DNA of 64,000 nt from Plasmopara viticola (taxonomy: Eukaryota; Oomycota; Peronosporomycetes; Peronosporales; Peronosporaceae), in NCBI GenBank assembly GCA_001695595.3, contig MBPM02000055.1, forward strand, positions 372,001-436,000, written 5' to 3'. A model generated the notes under the pieces. It was not told the DNA's origin, searched no databases, and saw nothing but the letters and a program-made list of their open reading frames with translations. The first letter of the stretch is position 1; each line of letters opens with the position of its first letter. Position numbers and translations under genes: made by a program. Shown here piece by piece: positions 59,601 to 64,000 of the stretch.

Positions 59601-59974
59601 CATGTTTGTGGCTAATCTCCTCCCAGTATTCACGTTGTAGACCTTGCCACAAAGCGCGCCCATTAGCTGTCCTATCATCGACGGGGCGATAACCTCATCA
59701 ATATAGTTAGATAGACTACGTTGATGTCACATCTTAAGAGAAGTCGATACAACAGGGCCATTCAGTTCTACTCGCTAGTAAAGTGTGGGTGTGTAAGTCC
59801 ACATCAGTGGGCAACTGTGATGCATCAGCCAAAGCTGATTATTGTCATGACACAACATTGTCAGCAGCAAGGCCGCAAACTTTTTAACTGAGCCCGACGA
59901 CACGTCTGACGCCATCATTTTCTCTATTCGCGCACCTTTTTACATCTTCATTTAAGGCCGTTGCAACTCTGCAA
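56601..59974. other. Gene-poor region
   Basis: No intact gene is supported. Frames of 60-90 codons occur, for example 58102-58362 plus (ECSPTTHPRIDLYIIQQNNG) and 58584-58796 plus, without domains I know. A short G-run lies near 57835. The last few hundred bases lie downstream of the DDHD gene and probably contain its 3' UTR and terminator. Confidence 0.35.
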
Positions 59975-62900
59975 TCATTCCTGCCCTGACGCCACCTGCT
60001 CGTTACTTGCGTTAGGCCAGTTCTCTAAGGCCGGTTCCAAAATGATTTTTTGAGCGATAAATAGACTCGCATCACGGTTGCCCCAATAAATTACGTGTGC
60101 CGACAAGGCGAATAAATACTCGTTTGCAATTTCAATCTCATTTTCTTGCAATGAATAGTCAATTGGGAGTCCTTGGCATAATTGACCGTATACTGCAATG
60201 CTCTCTGTAATCTCATCGCCTTCTTGTTCGTCTCGTCGTAGTTCTTCTTGCACCTCATCCAGTCGCAGCGATTGATTGGGTTGTCTAATGGCTGCAAGCG
60301 CATTGGAAAGCGGCGCGATTGCAGCGGAACTTTCCACAAGCCCGACGCTGTGAGCTCCGGCGAGCACTTGACGTTCAAAATTGTGACGCCATTGACGCAA
60401 GGAAGCCCACATGGCCCGAAACGAATTGCGCAGCTGATACTGAAAACGCAATTTGCCTTCAAATGTGCGAATGATTGCAGCCTTTGAGTGAGCGCGCAGT
60501 GGATTAATTATTGGCTCAATGCGGTAAGCCACCGGATCGTAAGGATGGTAAATATTAAATAAACGACGACAGCGCGGAAGTCGAAAATCACGACCGAGCT
60601 TCTGTCCCCGCACGTTAAGAAACAAACCAACAGGTGAACCAAAGCAAAATAGATTTTCCACATCAAATACCAGTTTTGGTACCATCGATGCAGCTACACT
60701 CGTTTGAGCTGGAGTATCACTTGCTTTCCCGCCTTTCGTCTTTTTTGGTTTTGTTTGGCAAAACGCTGTTTGCGCCTTTTTTTCGTCGATACCATACACA
60801 ACGGGAACTGGTAGACAGCCCCGCCGAGTTAAGTTTCGTGTTTCGTGTCTACATGTACTTTCATGCCCCGTGCGTTTAAAATTTGCCCACTTTTCGTTCG
60901 TACTTGAAATATCAGATAATGAGCGAGAGCGCCGCTTCAATTGCTGATTTACAACGACGTGGTCAAAGCCAAAGATGTTATCAGTAGCATCGTAATCTAC
61001 CTCAACTTCATCATCAACGTCGCTACTCGTGTAGCACGCATTTACATCTTGGTTGCCTTCGGGTACAACATCTTCTCTCTCACTACTGTCTTCGTCATCA
61101 CTGCGCCATGAGTTTTTCTGATGCTGCATGCACTCCTGCTGGTGATTCAAAATATCAAAGCAGATAATGGAACCAAGCGAGTGAGCAATGATCGACACTT
61201 TTTTGCGCTTCTTTCCGATCGAGTCCATCCAATCTGGATGGCGCGACTGAAACAGTGTAAATACTCGATTCATCTCCTTAGCGACTTCATCCAGAATGAC
61301 CTGATGAAAAAGCGGTGACATAAAGAAAAGCACGTCCAAAATAGTGTCGTTGGCCAGCTCGCGAAGTTTCGGAATGGCTGGGAGTGTCACGTCTCGAATG
61401 AGACGGTCCAGGCCTTCCATGTGAAGCTTCGAGTGCCACTCAATGGGCAAAAATTCCACACGTCGATGGCACGAGACCGTCTTTTTTTCATCTCTACTCG
61501 CGCCTCCAACATCTTTTCCATGCAAGTGTGCAAAATGTGCCGAGCGAAGAGCTTCTTGATTAAATTCGCGAAGTGTCGTCGAGCAATCGATAATCGAGCG
61601 GAGCGTCACAACATTTATCAAATCGAGCGTTTTGAAAGCATCACCAATCCCATGCACGACAAGTACGAGGTGCTCAATTTCCTCATCAATGTCAACATCA
61701 TCCTCAGATACATTTAACGAATTACCAGTAGCTGGATCGCAATTCATGGCATCCTTCCAAAGCTGCAGCGCAACCGGGTCAGCACGAACACGTGGGTCGC
61801 CACGATACACCCGACGCTTGCTCGTGAATGGTGTAGTTCCCGCTAGTAAACGCTTGTACTGCATAATATCCTGCGATCCTTTGAACTCTACCAAATGGCT
61901 TTCAACAGGAATACTAAGGGTGCAATCCTTTTCAACTCGCGCGGCCAAAGCTGCTTCACTTAGACTCGCACGCGAACTGAATAATCCACGTAATTGTTTT
62001 GCTTCAAGCGTCATCAAACGTTTTCTCTCGAGAGGGTATAAGCCCAAATAATACACAAAAGCACTCTCCAAAATGTTCGCTGCAATCGCATTGTATGGTG
62101 CTAAGCCATAATTACGCTGGGCGTAGACCCAATAAGAACGACACACAACAATCTCTTCAAGAGCCGGCCAATACACTGGTAGCATTCGCATCCTTTCTAA
62201 ATCAACTTCATGTCGTCCTTGGTCGACCAAGACAACACTGGGAGGTCCCACAGGACCTAAAGTCTTGCTCTTCCTTTGCTGATACCAACGATATTTTCTT
62301 TCAAGCCGACGACTTTCATGAGCTGGAAATTCAATCCAACCACAACATTTGTTTGTACCTGGTGCATTGAGGTGACCACTGACATTTGCATGCTGAGAAG
62401 CTGTGAAATTGTCCTTGGAAGCAACTTTAAACCGTCCATTCAACCCACTGGGCAGCATTTGACCATTTCCGCTAGTGACGTCCACTTTCTTGTAAAACCA
62501 AATAGGAAAAGCATTTGCATCTTGTTCTGCCAACTCAGTCGTCAACGTTTCGTTCGCTGCAATTTGTTGCATAGTGAGCGGAAAACCACCAGAGTTCGGA
62601 TACTCGCGCAGGAGATCCGAGTAAAGCATTTCGTTTTGCATTTTAATTGTAGCCAAAAACTCAAACAGTTTATAGTGTGACGATAGAACACGCATTCTTT
62701 GATACACAGATCGGATCACTTCACTGCGTCTAGCAGCACTCAGCGACTCGTAAGGACCTCGTCCCAAAATGTTCCATTGCATTATACTAAAGTGCTGATC
62801 CAAAACTTCCGTAGCTGAGTACAAATACTCCACAAGCGCCTGCACGCGCGTTGTGCTACCTTCTAAAAACAAATCAGTCCTGTCTTCAATATCGGCTCGA

Positions 62901-63454
62901 GACGGAAATACAATGTGACTTGGGAGTATCACGACGTACTGGACTACACTCTCGGCTGCTCCTAATGGCGGCAGCACCACGTGTCTTAGAAAAAAATTGC
63001 GTCGCATGATGTTCTTGGCGACAAAATAAAGCTCTGGCAGTTCTTCACTCGTTACAAACCGCGCTAACCTTTCAACACCACATAAAAACGGTACAGCGAC
63101 TTGACTTTGAAGCGGGGCAAGTGGACCTGGCACTTGCGTGGTCTCTATCGTCAACTTTACGCGGTAGAAGAGCCATTGACCTGTGCGAGTACATGTTAGA
63201 CGCATCTCGACAACACGTTCGTGTGTCTGAGTGGCAGCATCTACGACGCAGTCACGCGTGGCACCTGCTGCGCGCTTGGCCAAGTCAGGGGCGCGACGCA
63301 CGAGACTGCTGGAGATCTGACCGCACAAGGCCAGTAGAAATGGGAAAGGTGTAAAGGCTGACAGCGTGCTCCATACGAATCCCGGAGACGCACCATCGTG
63401 CCGCTCCGTCATATCACGCCGAGCGTCACGCACCATCTCGGCGACATGGTACAT
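59975..63454 (-). CDS. DDHD-domain phospholipase A1 (PA-PLA1-like), 1159 aa
   Basis: Members cleave fatty acids from phosphatidic acid or other phospholipids at ER/Golgi or mitochondrial membranes. The single-exon frame has the family order. Residues about 310-430 form the WWE-like/N-terminal domain (FPIWFYKKVD ... VVLVDQGRHEVDLERMR, then PVYWPALEEIVVCRSYWVY). A lipase-like region follows, with the oxyanion motif HLVLVVHGIG (His about 601) and the nucleophile elbow IIAHSLGS (Ser about 759). The C-terminal DDHD region (about 930-1040) holds FDVENLFCFGSPVG and FNIYHPYDPVAYRIEP. An acidic, Ser-rich insert (about 790-880) separates elbow and DDHD. The first 230 residues are specific to this lineage and include a weakly hydrophobic segment near residue 35. 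The start at ATG 63454 is preceded by a short upstream frame. Catalytic residues appear intact. Confidence 0.9.
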   Translation of the reverse strand: MYHVAEMVRDARRDMTERHDGASPGFVWSTLSAFTPFPFLLALCGQISSSLVRRAPDLAKRAAGATRDCVVDAATQTHERVVEMRLTCTRTGQWLFYRVKLTIETTQVPGPLAPLQSQVAVPFLCGVERLARFVTSEELPELYFVAKNIMRRNFFLRHVVLPPLGAAESVVQYVVILPSHIVFPSRADIEDRTDLFLEGSTTRVQALVEYLYSATEVLDQHFSIMQWNILGRGPYESLSAARRSEVIRSVYQRMRVLSSHYKLFEFLATIKMQNEMLYSDLLREYPNSGGFPLTMQQIAANETLTTELAEQDANAFPIWFYKKVDVTSGNGQMLPSGLNGRFKVASKDNFTASQHANVSGHLNAPGTNKCCGWIEFPAHESRRLERKYRWYQQRKSKTLGPVGPPSVVLVDQGRHEVDLERMRMLPVYWPALEEIVVCRSYWVYAQRNYGLAPYNAIAANILESAFVYYLGLYPLERKRLMTLEAKQLRGLFSSRASLSEAALAARVEKDCTLSIPVESHLVEFKGSQDIMQYKRLLAGTTPFTSKRRVYRGDPRVRADPVALQLWKDAMNCDPATGNSLNVSEDDVDIDEEIEHLVLVVHGIGDAFKTLDLINVVTLRSIIDCSTTLREFNQEALRSAHFAHLHGKDVGGASRDEKKTVSCHRRVEFLPIEWHSKLHMEGLDRLIRDVTLPAIPKLRELANDTILDVLFFMSPLFHQVILDEVAKEMNRVFTLFQSRHPDWMDSIGKKRKKVSIIAHSLGSIICFDILNHQQECMQHQKNSWRSDDEDSSEREDVVPEGNQDVNACYTSSDVDDEVEVDYDATDNIFGFDHVVVNQQLKRRSRSLSDISSTNEKWANFKRTGHESTCRHETRNLTRRGCLPVPVVYGIDEKKAQTAFCQTKPKKTKGGKASDTPAQTSVAASMVPKLVFDVENLFCFGSPVGLFLNVRGQKLGRDFRLPRCRRLFNIYHPYDPVAYRIEPIINPLRAHSKAAIIRTFEGKLRFQYQLRNSFRAMWASLRQWRHNFERQVLAGAHSVGLVESSAAIAPLSNALAAIRQPNQSLRLDEVQEELRRDEQEGDEITESIAVYGQLCQGLPIDYSLQENEIEIANEYLFALSAHVIYWGNRDASLFIAQKIILEPALENWPNASNEQVASGQE

Positions 63455-64000
63455 GAGCCACCGCTGAGCGAACCAGTATTACTGCTGAAATGCCATGCCT
63501 AAACAAATAATTTTTAGCGATTACCCAACATGATATTTGCTTAAATTAACAAAAAAACCCGCCAATAAACGGAGTCTTGCCCCGGTGAACGACTGTTCAC
63601 CGAATCGAAGTGTGCACTGTAGAATGTGTTTTCGTCCAATCCTTTTAGATGTCTTCTCGTAGTGTGCAAATGGTACGAGTACTAAAAGAGTGCCTGTGAT
63701 GCACCAGGAACCATTAAGGCTCATAAACGAGAAACTAGCTCTTTATTACAAAAAGTTTGATTTTACGTAACGGCACGTTAGTCCTCCTCTTCTAAGATTT
63801 AGATTACACATTAATGAGCGTCACTCTTCGACTTTTGTCTGATCTACTCATAATGGAGAGGGTGACCAAATCCAAGGAAAGAGTTACGGCGGCTTCACTG
63901 CACCTGGTATCACTTGCAGTAAATGTTTATCTGACTCATTAGGTGTAATACTTTGTTGGGATAAGATTATTTTCCTCAATAGCCTCGGAGAATGCAAGAC
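63455..64000. other. Upstream region of the DDHD gene
   Basis: This AT-rich spacer should contain the DDHD promoter. Close to the start, on the minus strand, a small upstream frame ATG-GCA-TTT-CAG-CAG-TAA precedes the main ATG. No other gene is seen up to the window edge; an open minus-strand frame at 63521-63724 has no support. Confidence 0.35.

Noticed and set aside
60634..60879. Plus-strand open frames within the DDHD gene
   Set aside because: They are antisense shadows of a long, motif-bearing coding frame.
63521..63724. Small minus-strand gene upstream of the DDHD gene
   Set aside because: No domain and no support; it overlaps the expected promoter and 5' UTR.

Overview
The window looks like nuclear DNA of an oomycete (Phytophthora / downy-mildew type). 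The evidence is eukaryotic genes with very short GT-AG introns (about 53-100 nt), tightly packed gene islands, bacterial-type metabolic enzymes carrying introns (a SthA-like transhydrogenase), and long decayed repeat tracts containing LINE, SINE and Ty3/gypsy remnants. The species cannot be fixed from the sequence alone. I saw no convincing RXLR or Crinkler effector.

Layout. Island 1 (1-7.4 kb): a kinesin motor gene running off the left edge, a single-exon tandem NmrA/Rossmann protein and a mitochondrial polyprenyl diphosphate synthase (COQ1), all on the minus strand, followed by a plus-strand coiled-coil protein. From 7.4 to 17.1 kb there is decayed repeat DNA with a nested palindrome/hairpin cluster (10.3-10.5 kb), a 160-bp tandem duplication (14.4-14.7 kb), a tRNA-related SINE with a perfect 15-bp target-site duplication (15.2-15.4 kb) and a broken transposase-like region (15.6-16.6 kb). 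Island 2 (17.1-19.9 kb): a membrane/coiled-coil protein and a bHLH-plus-PAS-like transcription factor. From 20 to 30.4 kb there is decayed DNA, with one young, internally deleted LINE flanked by a perfect 12-bp duplication (21.9-23.0 kb).

Island 3 (30.4-36.5 kb): a SthA-like pyridine nucleotide transhydrogenase and the splicing factor ISY1 diverge from a gap of about 65 bp. After them come a 62-residue one-TM protein, a NOPCHAP1-like snoRNP assembly factor and a frameshifted pseudogene. From 36.5 to 50 kb is mostly eroded sequence with a gypsy integrase scar near 46.9 kb. Island 4 (50.1-53.1 kb): a dynein light chain, a BPHL-family alpha/beta hydrolase that has lost all three catalytic residues, and a Q-rich low-complexity protein. 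From 53.1 to 60 kb there are ORF fragments, probably of a decayed gene. Island 5 (60-63.5 kb): a large single-exon DDHD-domain phospholipase.

The genes are housekeeping: microtubule transport (kinesin, dynein light chain), ubiquinone and NAD(P)H metabolism in the mitochondrion (COQ1, SthA, the BPHL-like protein), RNA/RNP biogenesis (ISY1, NOPCHAP1-like) and lipid metabolism (DDHD). No obvious pathway cluster is present. Exon joins were derived by eye from splice sites and reading-frame continuity.
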